This document shows, piece by piece, positions 24,045 to 33,155 of a stretch of 64,000 nucleotides of DNA; the stretch's first letter is position 1; each line of letters begins with the position of its first letter. Made by a program: the position numbers and the translations under genes. The DNA is taken from positions 1 to 64,000 of the forward strand of contig JAFKGD010000014.1 of assembly GCA_017307855.1 (NCBI GenBank), given 5' to 3'. The notes under the pieces were generated by a model. It was not told where the DNA came from, ran no database searches, and was given only the letters and a program-made list of their open reading frames with translations. Origin of the DNA: Burkholderiales bacterium. Its GTDB lineage: Bacteria > Pseudomonadota > Gammaproteobacteria > Burkholderiales > Burkholderiaceae_C.

Positions 24045-25324
24045 ATGGCCACCAGGAAACCGGCAACCCGGCCATTGATCGAAGTGCATCTGGATGCGCC
24101 GGAGCTGGGCCCGTGCACGCACATCGGCAACCTGTTTCCGGGCGAGCAACGGGTCGATCTGCCGCCGAGCTTCGAGTACACGGCGCAGTGGCTGGGCTCG
24201 AAGACTGCGGTGTCCATCGATCCGCAGCTTGATCTGGTGGCCGGAGAGCAGCATTCGCGCGAGGGCCGCGGCTTCGGTGTGTTCGCCGACTGCGCCCCTG
24301 ATCGATGGGGGCGTGTGCTCATGGAGCGGCGCGAAGTTCAGGCCGCGGCCCACCAGAATCGCCCGCGCGCGCGCATGAATGATCTGTTCTTCATGCTCGG
24401 CGTGAACGACTTCACCCGTTCGGGTGCACTGCGTTTCCGCGTGCCGCCCGATGAGGTGTTCGTCGACAACAGTCCGCTGCCGGCGCCGCCGGTGACCGAT
24501 CTGCGCGAGCTGGCCGCCGTCGCCAGGCAGCTCGATGGCCCCCGCCCCGAAGACATGCCCCAATACGAGCGATGGCTGTCGCTGCTGGTGGCGCCGGCAC
24601 ATCGCTGGGCGGTGCGCGCCCCAAGGCCACGTACACCGGCGCGGATGGTTCGCTGTGGCTGGCCAAGTTCCCCGGCCATGGCGACACCTACGACTGGGGC
24701 AGCTGGGAATACCTGGCGTACCGGCTCGCGCGCGCTGCGGGCGTCGACATGCCTGATGCCGATCGCCTGCCATTGGGTGACCGCGACTGGACGTACGCCG
24801 TGAAGCGTTTTGACCGCGTTGGCGGCGGGGCCGACGGCATACCGCAGTCACGGCGCATGTACGCCAGCGCGATGACGCTCACCGAGCGGTACGACGGCGA
24901 GGCGGGCGGCAGTTATCTGCACGTGGTGCAGGCGCTGGAAGACAACGGCGGCTCGGGGCTGGCCGACGATCTGCGGCAGCTGTTCCGGCGCGCGGTTTTC
25001 AATCTCTTCGTGGGCAACCGCGACGACCACCTGCGCAACCACGGCTTCCTGCTCGGCCCTTCGGGCTGGCGCCTGGCGCCGGCGTTCGACATCAATCCCA
25101 ATCCGGCCAGGGACCACCACGCGCTGACGTGGGACGGCGTTTCCGACGCCGCCGATCTCGAACCGCTCCTCGGCACCGCAGCGCTGTACCGCCTGTCGGC
25201 CGCCGAGGCCGCCACCATCGTCGAGCATGTGCGCGACGTGGTGTCGGGATGGAAGGCGCTGGCTGCCGAGCTCGACCTGCCCCGTGCGGAGGTCGCCATG
25301 ATGGCGCGCAGCTTCCGCGCGTAG
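24045..25324 (+). pseudogene. hipA: HipA-like Ser/Thr kinase toxin, frameshifted
   Basis: HipA kinases phosphorylate aminoacyl-tRNA synthetases and cause growth arrest. The first frame (from ATG 24045) gives the N-terminal subdomain (VFADCAPDRWGRVLMERRE) up to RWLSLLVAP. The second frame continues GTSLGGARPKATYTGADGSL, VGNRDDHLRNHGF (catalytic loop) and FDINPNP to the stop at 25324. Inserting one G near 24594-24597 (GCGCCGGCAC) would restore LLVAPGTSLGGARPKA and a protein of about 426 residues. All kinase motifs are intact after the break, so this is either a recent inactivation or a base-calling error. Confidence 0.85.
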
Positions 25325-25441
25325 GCTGGCCGCCCCGGCCCATCACGATTTCCGATGGCCCCACGCGCCGGGGCCGGCTTCCGCCTTCGCCGCGCGCCGC
25401 CTAGAGTGCGCTGCGTACAACGAAGAAGACGGAGACCCACG

Positions 25442-26881
25442 GTGCGAGACCCGGATGTCCTGGTGATCGGCGGCGGCAACGCCGCCCTGTGCGCGGCCCT
25501 GATGGCGCGCGAGGCGGGTGCCAGCGTGCTGCTGCTGGAGGCCTCGCCGCGCGAATGGCGCGGCGGCAATTCGCAGCACACGCGCAACCTGCGCTGCATG
25601 CACGACGCGCCGCAGGACGTGCTGGTCGATGCCTATCCCGAAGAAGAGTTCTGGCAAGACCTGCTCAAGGTGACGGGCGGGCTGACCGACGAACACCTGG
25701 CACGGCTGGTGATCCGCGCCTCCTCCACCTGCCGCGACTGGATGCGCCGCCACGGCGTGCACTTCCAGCCGCCGCTGTCGGGCGCGCTGCACGTGGCGCG
25801 CACCAACGCGTTCTTCATGGGCGGCGGCAAGGCGCTGGTCAACGCCTACTACCGCAGCGCGCAGGCGCTGGGCGTGGCCGTGCGCTACGACACGCCGGTG
25901 GAGCGCATCGAGATGGACGGCGACCGCTTCGTGGCCGCCTGGACGGTGGCCGGCGAACGCATCGCCGCGCAGACCTGCGTGCTGGCGGCCGGCGGCTTCG
26001 AATCCAACCTGGGCTGGCTGCGCGAGGCCTGGGGCCAGAACGAGCGCGGCGAATGGCCGGCCGAAAACTTCCTCATCCGCGGCTCGCGCTTCAACCAGGG
26101 CGTGCTGCTGCGCCACATGCTGGACGACCACCGTGCCGATGGCATCGGCGACCCGACGCAGGCGCACATGGTGGCCATCGACGCGCGCGCGCCGCTCTAC
26201 GACGGTGGCATCTGCACGCGCATCGACTGCGTGTCGCTGGGCGTGGTGGTCAATGCGGAAGGCCGGCGCTTCTACGACGAGGGCGAAGATTTCTGGCCCA
26301 AGCGCTACGCCATCTGGGGCCGGCTGGTGGCGCACCAGCCGCGGCAGATCGCCTATTCGATCATCGACGCCAAGGCCATCGGCCGCTTCATGCCGCCGGT
26401 GTTCCCGGGCGTGGTATCGCCCACGCTGCCCGAGCTGGCCGGGCGCATCGGCGTGGACGTGGCCACCTTCACCGACACGCTGGCGCAGTACAACGCGGCC
26501 TGCCGCGTGGGCACGTTCGACCACACGGCGCTGGACGACTGCCGCACCGAGGGCGTGACGCCGGCCAAGACGCACTGGGCGCGCCCGCTCGACACGCCGC
26601 CGTACTACGCCTACGCGTTGCGGCCGGGCATCACCTTCACCTACCTGGGCCTGCGCACCGACGAGACCGCCGCCGTGCGCTTCGGCGGCCGGCCCAGCCC
26701 CAACCTGTTCGTGGCCGGCGAGATGATGGCCGGCAACGTGCTGGGCAAGGGCTACACGGCCGGCGTGGGCATGTCCATCGGCACGGCCTTCGGCCGCATC
26801 GCCGGCACGCAGGCCGCGCGCGCGGCGTTGGCGCCGCATCAACCCGCCCCTTCCCCGGAGCCCGCCCATGCAGTCGCTTGA
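25442..26881 (+). CDS. tcuA: FAD-dependent tricarballylate dehydrogenase TcuA
   Basis: TcuA oxidises tricarballylate to cis-aconitate, which enters the TCA cycle. The 479-residue product has the N-terminal FAD motif ([20 protein letters not shown]), [15 protein letters not shown] after the second strand, and the C-terminal [19 protein letters not shown] of the fumarate reductase/succinate dehydrogenase flavoprotein family. The start is GTG at 25442 with GGAG 8 bases upstream. Its end overlaps tcuB by 14 bases. The gene pair and the regulator next to it support TcuA over a general fumarate reductase-like enzyme. Confidence 0.88.
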   Translation: MRDPDVLVIGGGNAALCAALMAREAGASVLLLEASPREWRGGNSQHTRNLRCMHDAPQDVLVDAYPEEEFWQDLLKVTGGLTDEHLARLVIRASSTCRDWMRRHGVHFQPPLSGALHVARTNAFFMGGGKALVNAYYRSAQALGVAVRYDTPVERIEMDGDRFVAAWTVAGERIAAQTCVLAAGGFESNLGWLREAWGQNERGEWPAENFLIRGSRFNQGVLLRHMLDDHRADGIGDPTQAHMVAIDARAPLYDGGICTRIDCVSLGVVVNAEGRRFYDEGEDFWPKRYAIWGRLVAHQPRQIAYSIIDAKAIGRFMPPVFPGVVSPTLPELAGRIGVDVATFTDTLAQYNAACRVGTFDHTALDDCRTEGVTPAKTHWARPLDTPPYYAYALRPGITFTYLGLRTDETAAVRFGGRPSPNLFVAGEMMAGNVLGKGYTAGVGMSIGTAFGRIAGTQAARAALAPHQPAPSPEPAHAVA

Positions 26882-28082
26882 AGCCCTCACCCGCGAGGCC
26901 AGCGCGCTGGCCACCGGGCCGTCCACCTCGCTCGCGAAGATTCCCGTTGTCGTGGTGGGCGCGCCCGATGGCGGCGCGGCCGAACGCGAGGTGGCGCGCC
27001 AGCTGCAGATCTGCAACGGCTGCCGCTACTGCGAAGGCTTCTGCGCCGTGTTCCCGGCGATGACGCGCCGGCTCGAGTTCGGCACGGCCGACGTGCACTT
27101 CCTGGCCAACCTGTGCCACAACTGCGGCGCCTGCCTGCACGCCTGCCAGTACGCGTCGCCGCACGAATTCGCCATCGACGTGCCGCGCGCCATGGCGCGG
27201 GTGCGCGCCCGCACCTATGCCGAATACGCCTGGCCGCGCCCGCTGGGCCGGCTGTACGAACGCAACGGGCTGGTGCTGTCGATGGCGCTGGCCCTGGGCC
27301 TGGCGCTGTTCCTGGCGCTGGCGGCGGCGATGCAGCAGGGGCTGTGGGGGCCGCACGGGGGCGGCAATTTCTACCGCATCTTTCCGCACAACCTGCTGGT
27401 GTCGATGTTCGCGCCGGTGTTCGTGTTCGTGGTGTTCGCGCTGGGCATGGGCGTGGCGCGCTTCTGGCGCGACGTGACACCCGTCACGTCCGGCGCGCCG
27501 GTGAGTGCCCCGGCCGCCGCCGAGGCCACGCACGATGCGCTGCGCCTGCGCTACCTGGACGGCGGCCACGGCGCCGGCTGCAACGAGGCCGACGACCGCT
27601 TCACGCTGGCGCGGCGGCGCTTTCACCACCTCACCTTCTACGGCTTCATGCTGTGCTTCGCGGCCACGTCGCTGGGCACGGTCTACCACTACGCGCTGGG
27701 CCAGGTGGCGCCCTACGACCTGCCCAGCCTGCCCAAGCTGCTGGGCGCCGTGGGCGGGCTGATGCTGTGCGCCGGCACCGCCGGGCTGGCCTGGCTGCGC
27801 CTGCGGCGCAACCCGGCCCACGTGGCGGCCGAGCAGAAGCCGATGGACATGGGCTTCATCGCGCTGCTGTTCCTCACCTCGGCCACCGGCCTGCTGCTGT
27901 GGTGGACGCGCGGCACCCACGCACTGCCGCTGATGCTGTGCCTGCACCTCGGCGCGGTGATGGCGTTGTTCGTCACGCTGCCCTACGGCAAGTTCGCGCA
28001 CGGCGTGTTCCGCGTCGCATCGCTGCTGCGCCACGCGGTGGAGCGCCGCCAGCCGTCGCCCATCGGCGCGCTGGGCGACTGA
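26868..28082 (+). CDS. tcuB: Tricarballylate utilisation protein TcuB (Fe-S/heme membrane protein)
   Basis: TcuB re-oxidises the FAD of TcuA and passes electrons to the membrane. The 404-residue product has two cysteine clusters ([16 protein letters not shown] near residue 46 and [16 protein letters not shown] near 83) followed by about six membrane helices ([37 protein letters not shown], others) with histidines suited to heme. It overlaps tcuA and is coexpressed. No tcuC transporter gene follows; the next gene on the other strand is the regulator. Confidence 0.88.
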   Translation: MQSLEALTREASALATGPSTSLAKIPVVVVGAPDGGAAEREVARQLQICNGCRYCEGFCAVFPAMTRRLEFGTADVHFLANLCHNCGACLHACQYASPHEFAIDVPRAMARVRARTYAEYAWPRPLGRLYERNGLVLSMALALGLALFLALAAAMQQGLWGPHGGGNFYRIFPHNLLVSMFAPVFVFVVFALGMGVARFWRDVTPVTSGAPVSAPAAAEATHDALRLRYLDGGHGAGCNEADDRFTLARRRFHHLTFYGFMLCFAATSLGTVYHYALGQVAPYDLPSLPKLLGAVGGLMLCAGTAGLAWLRLRRNPAHVAAEQKPMDMGFIALLFLTSATGLLLWWTRGTHALPLMLCLHLGAVMALFVTLPYGKFAHGVFRVASLLRHAVERRQPSPIGALGD

Positions 28083-28093
28083 GCACCATGGCG

Positions 28094-29056
28094 TCAGCCG
28101 GCCAGCGCGGTGCCGGGCCAGAGGCCGTCGGCGATGTGCTGGCGCACGCAGTCGATCAGCACCACGCGCACCGCCAACGCGGCGGGCGACAGCTCGTCGT
28201 CCGACAGGCTGCACAGCGAATTGAGGCGCTGCACGCCTTCGTCTTCCACGCGGATGGCGCTCCAGTGGCCCGCTTCGGCGGCGCCGTGCGCGATGGCCGC
28301 GCGCGGCTGCAGCGTGGAGCCCAGGCCGGCGCGCACGGCGCGCATCACCACGGCCAGCGAGTCGATCTCCATCACCACGCGGGGCGCGGTGCCCGCGCGG
28401 CGGAAGGCGGCGTCCAGCGTGCTGCGCAGGCCGTGCGGTCCGGTGGGCAGGATCAGCGGCTCGTCGGCCAGGCGGGCCAGCGCGACGGATGCCGGGTTGC
28501 GTTCGCCGTCGCCGCCATGCGGGCCGGCCGCGTCACCGGCGGCGCGGATCAGGTAGATGTCTTCGGCGAACAGCGGCTCGATCTGCAGGTGCCGCCCGCC
28601 CGCCACGCCGCCCGGTGGCTCGAACAGCACGGCCAGGTCGAGCTCGCGCGCGTTGAGCATGCTGGCCAGGTGGCCCGACATGCTCTCCACCAGGTGCAGC
28701 CGCACGTCGGGATAGCGCTGGCGCATGGCCAGCATCAGCGGCAGCGCCAGCAGCGACGCGGTGGTGGGCGCCAGCCCCACGCTCACCGATCCGGTCAGCC
28801 GCGCCTGCTGCGCGGCGCGCACGGCCTGCTCGGCATGCCGCAGCGTGAGCTGCGCCTCGCGGAAGAAGGCCAGGCCCGCTGCCGTGGGCGCCACGCCGCG
28901 CGTGGTGCGTTGCAAGAGCCGCGTCGACAGCTCGTTCTCCAGCCGGCTGATCTGCTGGCTCAGGGCCGACTGCACCAGCGCCAGCTCGCGCGCGGCGCGG
29001 CTGATGGAGCCGAGCTCGACCACGCGCACGAAGTACTTCAGCTGCCGGATTTCCAT
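28094..29056 (-). CDS. tcuR: LysR-type regulator, probable TcuR
   Basis: The 320-residue LysR regulator has the N-terminal winged helix-turn-helix (MEIRQLKYFVRVVELGSIS, SALSQQISRLENELSTRLLQ) and an effector-binding domain from about residue 90. It converges on tcuB with 11 bases between the stops. In Salmonella TcuR controls tcuABC, and the position supports the same assignment. I chose the ATG at 29056 because it gives the standard LysR N-terminus; the longer frame has an unrelated leader. Confidence 0.8.
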   Translation of the reverse strand: MEIRQLKYFVRVVELGSISRAARELALVQSALSQQISRLENELSTRLLQRTTRGVAPTAAGLAFFREAQLTLRHAEQAVRAAQQARLTGSVSVGLAPTTASLLALPLMLAMRQRYPDVRLHLVESMSGHLASMLNARELDLAVLFEPPGGVAGGRHLQIEPLFAEDIYLIRAAGDAAGPHGGDGERNPASVALARLADEPLILPTGPHGLRSTLDAAFRRAGTAPRVVMEIDSLAVVMRAVRAGLGSTLQPRAAIAHGAAEAGHWSAIRVEDEGVQRLNSLCSLSDDELSPAALAVRVVLIDCVRQHIADGLWPGTALAG

Positions 29057-29172
29057 CGTTGCATTCTCGTGGATGCGGCCACTGGCCACGCCGCGTGCAC
29101 GCGGGTAACGGGCGACAATGCCGCGCATCGCCCGTGGGCGCACGTACCGGGGCCGGCCCGCGGCCTCATGCC

Positions 29173-30099
29173 ATGAACATCCAGCAACTGCGCTACATCT
29201 GCGAAGTCGCCCGCACGGGGCTCAACGTCTCGAAGGCGGCGCAGGCGCTGCACACCTCGCAGCCGGGCATCAGCACCCAGATCCGCCAGCTCGAGGAAGA
29301 GCTGGGCTTCGCCATCTTCCTGCGCAAACAGAACCGCCTGGCCGGCATCACGCCCGAGGGCGCGGCCGTGATCGCGCACGCGCAGCGCTCGCTCAAGGAG
29401 GTGGCGGCCATCCGCGAGATCGGCCGGCACCGCTCGCAGAGCCAGAGCGGCACGCTGGTGGTGGCGGCCAGCCACACGCAGGCGCGCTTCATCCTGCCGC
29501 GCGTGCTGCAGCAGTTCGTGCAGCGCTATCCCGACGTGGAAGTGACGGTGTGCCAGGGCGGCGGGCGGCAGACGGCCGAGATCCTCAACGCGGCCGAGGC
29601 CGACGTCGGCATTCTCAGTTCGATGAGCGGCATCACCGACGAACTGCAGGCCATTCCGTGCCACACCTACCAGCGCGTGCTGCTGGTGCCGCCGGGCCAT
29701 CCGCTGCTGGCCGCCGGGCAGCCCACGCTGGCCGACATCGCGCAGTACCCGATGGTGCTGTACGAGCCCTCCAAGACCGGCGCCGAGGTGATCGAGGCGT
29801 TGCGCGCGCGCGAGCTGGACATGCCTGCGATCCTGCGCGCGCCCAATGCCGACGTGGTGAAGGCCTATGTCGAGCACGGCCTGGGCATCGCCATCCTGCC
29901 CTCCATCACGTTCGATGCCGCGCGCGATCCGGGCCTGCGCGCCATCGACATGAGCCATGTGTTCCCCGACAACGCCACCTACGTGGTGCTGCATCGCAAG
30001 AACTACCTGCGCGAGTACGGCTACCACTTCATCGAGATGCTGGAGCCGCGGCTCACGCGCGACGTGGTCGAGCGCGCGATGGCGCCGCCGGCGCGCTAG
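29173..30099 (+). CDS. CysB-family LysR-type regulator
   Basis: The 308-residue product matches the CysB/Cbl subgroup of LysR regulators: MNIQQLRYICEVARTGLNVS, then AALHTSQPGIS-type recognition helix (QALHTSQPGISTQIRQLEEE), and the effector domain (SGTLVVAASHTQARFILPRV, VTVCQGGG). CysB relatives sense O- or N-acetylserine or sulfur compounds. It lies divergent from tcuR (116 bases apart) and converges on a thiol dioxygenase gene, so a role in sulfur compound use is likely. The start at 29173 gives the standard N-terminus. Confidence 0.85.
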   Translation: MNIQQLRYICEVARTGLNVSKAAQALHTSQPGISTQIRQLEEELGFAIFLRKQNRLAGITPEGAAVIAHAQRSLKEVAAIREIGRHRSQSQSGTLVVAASHTQARFILPRVLQQFVQRYPDVEVTVCQGGGRQTAEILNAAEADVGILSSMSGITDELQAIPCHTYQRVLLVPPGHPLLAAGQPTLADIAQYPMVLYEPSKTGAEVIEALRARELDMPAILRAPNADVVKAYVEHGLGIAILPSITFDAARDPGLRAIDMSHVFPDNATYVVLHRKNYLREYGYHFIEMLEPRLTRDVVERAMAPPAR

Positions 30100-30102
30100 C
30101 GG

Positions 30103-30723
30103 TCATTGCGCGGCGGGCATGTCGCTGCCCACGGTGGGGCGCATGAAGTTGCTGTTGTAGTTGTGCACCGTGCCCTTGTCGGTGTCGAAGCCGACGCGAT
30201 CGGTCAGCGTCTCCAGCGCGCGGCCGTAGAAGTGCAGGTGGCGCACCGTCTGCTCGCCGTCCACGTGGATGCTGTGGATGTCGTCGGGCATGAACTCGAT
30301 CGGATGGCCGGGGCGCACCACCACCTGGTCCACCTGCTCCAGCGTGGCGCGGCCGGGCTGGCTGCCGTCGTCGGTGCGGCGGTAGATGCGGTTGAGCTCT
30401 TCGCCGCTGAGCGCCACGATGACGGCCCAGGTGCCGTGGTTGTGCGGCTTGGTGGTCTTGCCGGGGATGATGGTGTTGACGTAGAGCGCGAACTGGCGGT
30501 CGGGCTGCTCGCTCAGCTGGTAGCGCTGCGAGGTCGTGCCCGAGTCCGGCGCGGGCGGCGGGAAGTCCGCCAGCGGGAACAGGTGGCTGTCGTCGGCCAG
30601 GCGCTGCAGGCGGGCCGAGGCCTTGCGCAGCAGTTCGCGGCTGGGCGCCTGGCCGTGCATGAGTTCCATGATGTCGGCCACGGTCTCGCGCACGCGTTGC
30701 TGTCGTTCGGTTCTGAGGTTCAT
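30103..30723 (-). CDS. Cysteine dioxygenase family thiol dioxygenase (cupin)
   Basis: The 206-residue cupin oxidises a thiol such as cysteine or 3-mercaptopropionate to the sulfinate with non-heme iron. The iron ligands are visible as His94 and His96 in KPHNHGTWAVIV and His150 (or 153) in PDDIHSIHVDG, the three-His set of the family. The substrate cannot be told from sequence. It is the last gene of a minus-strand run rhodanese, dienelactone hydrolase-like, dioxygenase, next to a CysB-like regulator, which points to organosulfur breakdown. The ATG at 30723 is preceded by AGGAGCC. Confidence 0.83.
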   Translation of the reverse strand: MNLRTERQQRVRETVADIMELMHGQAPSRELLRKASARLQRLADDSHLFPLADFPPPAPDSGTTSQRYQLSEQPDRQFALYVNTIIPGKTTKPHNHGTWAVIVALSGEELNRIYRRTDDGSQPGRATLEQVDQVVVRPGHPIEFMPDDIHSIHVDGEQTVRHLHFYGRALETLTDRVGFDTDKGTVHNYNSNFMRPTVGSDMPAAQ

Positions 30724-30741
30724 TCGGGGGCTCCTGTGGAA

Positions 30742-31461
30742 TCAGGCCGGCTCGCGCAGCGCGCGGCCGAACAGCGCCAGCGTGCGGTCGGTGGCCAGCG
30801 TGGCGGAAGGCTCATGGTAGGGCGGCTGGCCGCGACGGGCGAAGCCGTGGCCGGTTTCCGGGTAGATGTGCAGGGCGATGTCCTGGCCGGGCGTGCTGTG
30901 CTCGCGGATGTGCTGTTCGTAGGCCACCGGCACGCGCGTGTCCAGCGCGCCGAAGTGGAACATCGAGGGGCAGGCGATGGCCGGCACTTCACGGAAGTGC
31001 GGCTCCAGGTCGATGCTGTAGAAGCCCACGGCGGCGTCGGGCGCCTCGCGCGCGCCGGCCAGCAGCGCGAGCTTGCCGCCGATGCAGAAGCCCACCACGC
31101 CGACGCGGCCGTTGGCACCGGGCCGCTGGCGCAGGAAGTCGATGCAGGCGCCGCAGTCGTCGGTGGCGCGGTCGAAGTCCAGCCGCGAGTAGATGCTGCG
31201 CGCGCGCGCCTGCGACTCGGGCGTGTAGGGCATGAACTGCAGCGGATCGATGCGCCAGTACAGATCGGGCGCCAGCACGGTGAAGCCGTGGCGGGCGTAG
31301 CGCGCGGCTTCGTCGCGCGCCCAGTCGTTGACGTTGTAGGCCTCGGCCAGCAGCACGATGCCGGGCCGCGGCCCCGTGGCATCGGCCGGCTCCTCCAGCC
31401 ATGCCTGGAAGGCCTGGCCGTCGCGCGAAGGTACTTCGACGAAATGTCCCATGGTTGTCAT
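30742..31461 (-). CDS. Dienelactone hydrolase family protein
   Basis: A 239-residue alpha/beta hydrolase with the family nucleophile Cys in VGVVGFCIGGKLALLAGA, the acid Asp in FGALDTRVPV and His in PETGHGFARRG, and the N-terminal RPGIVLLAEAYNVND. Dienelactone hydrolases open lactones in chloroaromatic breakdown, but many homologues act on other esters or thioesters. The ATG at 31461 overlaps the rhodanese stop by four bases (ATGA). Here it sits between sulfur-related genes, so the substrate is open. Confidence 0.85.
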   Translation of the reverse strand: MTTMGHFVEVPSRDGQAFQAWLEEPADATGPRPGIVLLAEAYNVNDWARDEAARYARHGFTVLAPDLYWRIDPLQFMPYTPESQARARSIYSRLDFDRATDDCGACIDFLRQRPGANGRVGVVGFCIGGKLALLAGAREAPDAAVGFYSIDLEPHFREVPAIACPSMFHFGALDTRVPVAYEQHIREHSTPGQDIALHIYPETGHGFARRGQPPYHEPSATLATDRTLALFGRALREPA

Positions 31462-33155
31462 CCGTTGGTTGTCTGCGGCGCGGCGGCGCCCGGGGCGCGG
31501 GCCGCGAACCTGAAGCCGTCGGCGGCGACCTGGCTCAGGAGATTCTTTTCCCATTCCAGGTAGGCGCGCATGGCCTCCGGGTTGCCGCGCCGGCGGTCGT
31601 GCGCCCAGAACAGCGTGTCGACGCGCTCGTCCTGCGTGAGCCTTTCCTCGGGCGCGGATTCGATCGGCAGGCCCGCGGCCTTCCATGCCTGCAGCCCGCC
31701 GCGCACCACCGCGATGCCGGTGGCCGAATCCACGCGTTCCGCCAGGTCGGCCGCCGCCAGGTGGGCGCTTTCTCCGTCGGCCGAGAACAGCAGCACGGCG
31801 CGGCCGGCGGCGGCCGTGGCCACTCCGTCGAGCCGGGACCGGTTGGCCCACAGCGCGCCCGGCGGGTGGCCGGCCAGGTAGTCGGTGCTGCTGTCCACGG
31901 ACACCGCCAGCGCGCCCTGCGCCAGGCGGGCGGCCGCAGCGTGCGGATCGATCTCGGCCGCGCGCACGGGGGCGGGCTGGCTCTCGCGGATGACCTGCGC
32001 GGCGGCGTCGGGGCTCTGCGCGTGCGCGGCTTGCGGTGCGTGGCGGCCGGCTGCGCGCGCGGGCGCGTGGGCTTCGTCGCGCAGCACGTGCGCATCCCAG
32101 CCCATCAGCGTGAGCCAGTAGGCGACCAGCACGGCGCGCACGCCGTCGTCGTCCACCAGCACCACGCGCGCGCCCAGCGTGCCCATCCACTGGTCGGTGG
32201 CCTGGATCAGCTGGCCACCGGGTGCGCTGCGCGCGCCGGCGAGGTGGCCCGCGCGGTATTCCTCGGGCGAACGCACGTCGAAGGTGAAGGTGGTGCGCGT
32301 TGCATCGGCCTGCTGCCACTGCGCCAGCGTACGCAGGTCCACCGTGGGCAGCTGGAACTTGTGCAGCAGCGCATCCGCGCGCTCGCGCGCCCAGGCCGCG
32401 CCGTGTTCGCTGGCGGTGCCGTAGTGGCGCTCCAGCCCCTGTTCCATGTCGAAGCCGGCCAGTGTCCAGCCGTGGTTGCCGTCGGCCAGCGCGACGACGC
32501 GGTTGGGCACGCCCGCGGTGATGAGCGACTGCGCGCCCATGATGCCGCGCGTGCGGCCGCCGCAGGCCACCACCACCAGCGTGTCGCGCGAGGGCACGAG
32601 GTCGCGGAAGCGGTAGAGCAGCTCGGCGCCGGGGCAGGCGATGGCGGTGGGGATGTGCCGCGCTGCGTGCTCGGCCACCGTGCGCGGGTCGAGCACTGCG
32701 ATGTCCTCGCCCTGCGCCAGCAGCGCCGAGAGGGTGTGCGCATCGATGGACGGCGTGTCGAACGCGTGCTCCACCCATTCGCCGAAGGCCTTGCTCGGCA
32801 CGTACACGCCGCGGAACAGCTCGAAGCCGGCGGCGGCCCAGGCCTCGGTACCGCCCTGCAACACCGAAAGGTTGCGGTAGCCCAGTGCCTCGAGCCGCCT
32901 GGCGGCGCGTGCGGTCACCGCGTTGGACTGGTCGACCAGCACGATGGGGCAATCCAGCCGGGGGACCAGCGGGCGGATCAGCAGCTCAAGCCGGCTGTAG
33001 GGCACGTTCACCGCGCGCAGCAGGTGGCCCATGCCGAACTCGCCTTCCTCGCTGACGTCGATGAGCGCCAGTTCGTCCGGCGCCTCCAGGCGGTGCTTGA
33101 GCGCGGCGGGTGTCAGGAAATCGGCCATCGGCGGGGTGTCCACTTCAATCGACAT
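31458..33155 (-). CDS. Four-domain rhodanese-like sulfurtransferase
   Basis: The 565-residue protein contains four rhodanese-like repeats (about residues 10-115, 125-235, 280-375 and 420-510). Only repeat 2 has a Cys in the active-site loop (VVVACGGRTRGIMG). The others carry Ser (VDQSNAVTA), Asp (VDDDGVRAV) and Ala (FSADGESAH). One repeat therefore transfers sulfur and the others are structural or bind partners. Each repeat keeps the end motif of the VLQGGTEAWAAAGF type. It starts directly next to the Bug receptor stop and leads the downstream hydrolase and dioxygenase genes. Confidence 0.88.
   Translation of the reverse strand: MSIEVDTPPMADFLTPAALKHRLEAPDELALIDVSEEGEFGMGHLLRAVNVPYSRLELLIRPLVPRLDCPIVLVDQSNAVTARAARRLEALGYRNLSVLQGGTEAWAAAGFELFRGVYVPSKAFGEWVEHAFDTPSIDAHTLSALLAQGEDIAVLDPRTVAEHAARHIPTAIACPGAELLYRFRDLVPSRDTLVVVACGGRTRGIMGAQSLITAGVPNRVVALADGNHGWTLAGFDMEQGLERHYGTASEHGAAWARERADALLHKFQLPTVDLRTLAQWQQADATRTTFTFDVRSPEEYRAGHLAGARSAPGGQLIQATDQWMGTLGARVVLVDDDGVRAVLVAYWLTLMGWDAHVLRDEAHAPARAAGRHAPQAAHAQSPDAAAQVIRESQPAPVRAAEIDPHAAAARLAQGALAVSVDSSTDYLAGHPPGALWANRSRLDGVATAAAGRAVLLFSADGESAHLAAADLAERVDSATGIAVVRGGLQAWKAAGLPIESAPEERLTQDERVDTLFWAHDRRRGNPEAMRAYLEWEKNLLSQVAADGFRFAARAPGAAAPQTTNG

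Noticed and set aside
24560-24630. Programmed frameshift in hipA
   Set aside because: There is no slippery heptamer, and HipA homologues are made from one frame; a one-base deletion or error is simpler.
30742-32952. Single long minus-strand frame joining rhodanese DNA and the dienelactone hydrolase
   Set aside because: The upstream part is the wrong frame of the rhodanese gene; the ATGA overlap at 31458-31461 gives two normal genes.
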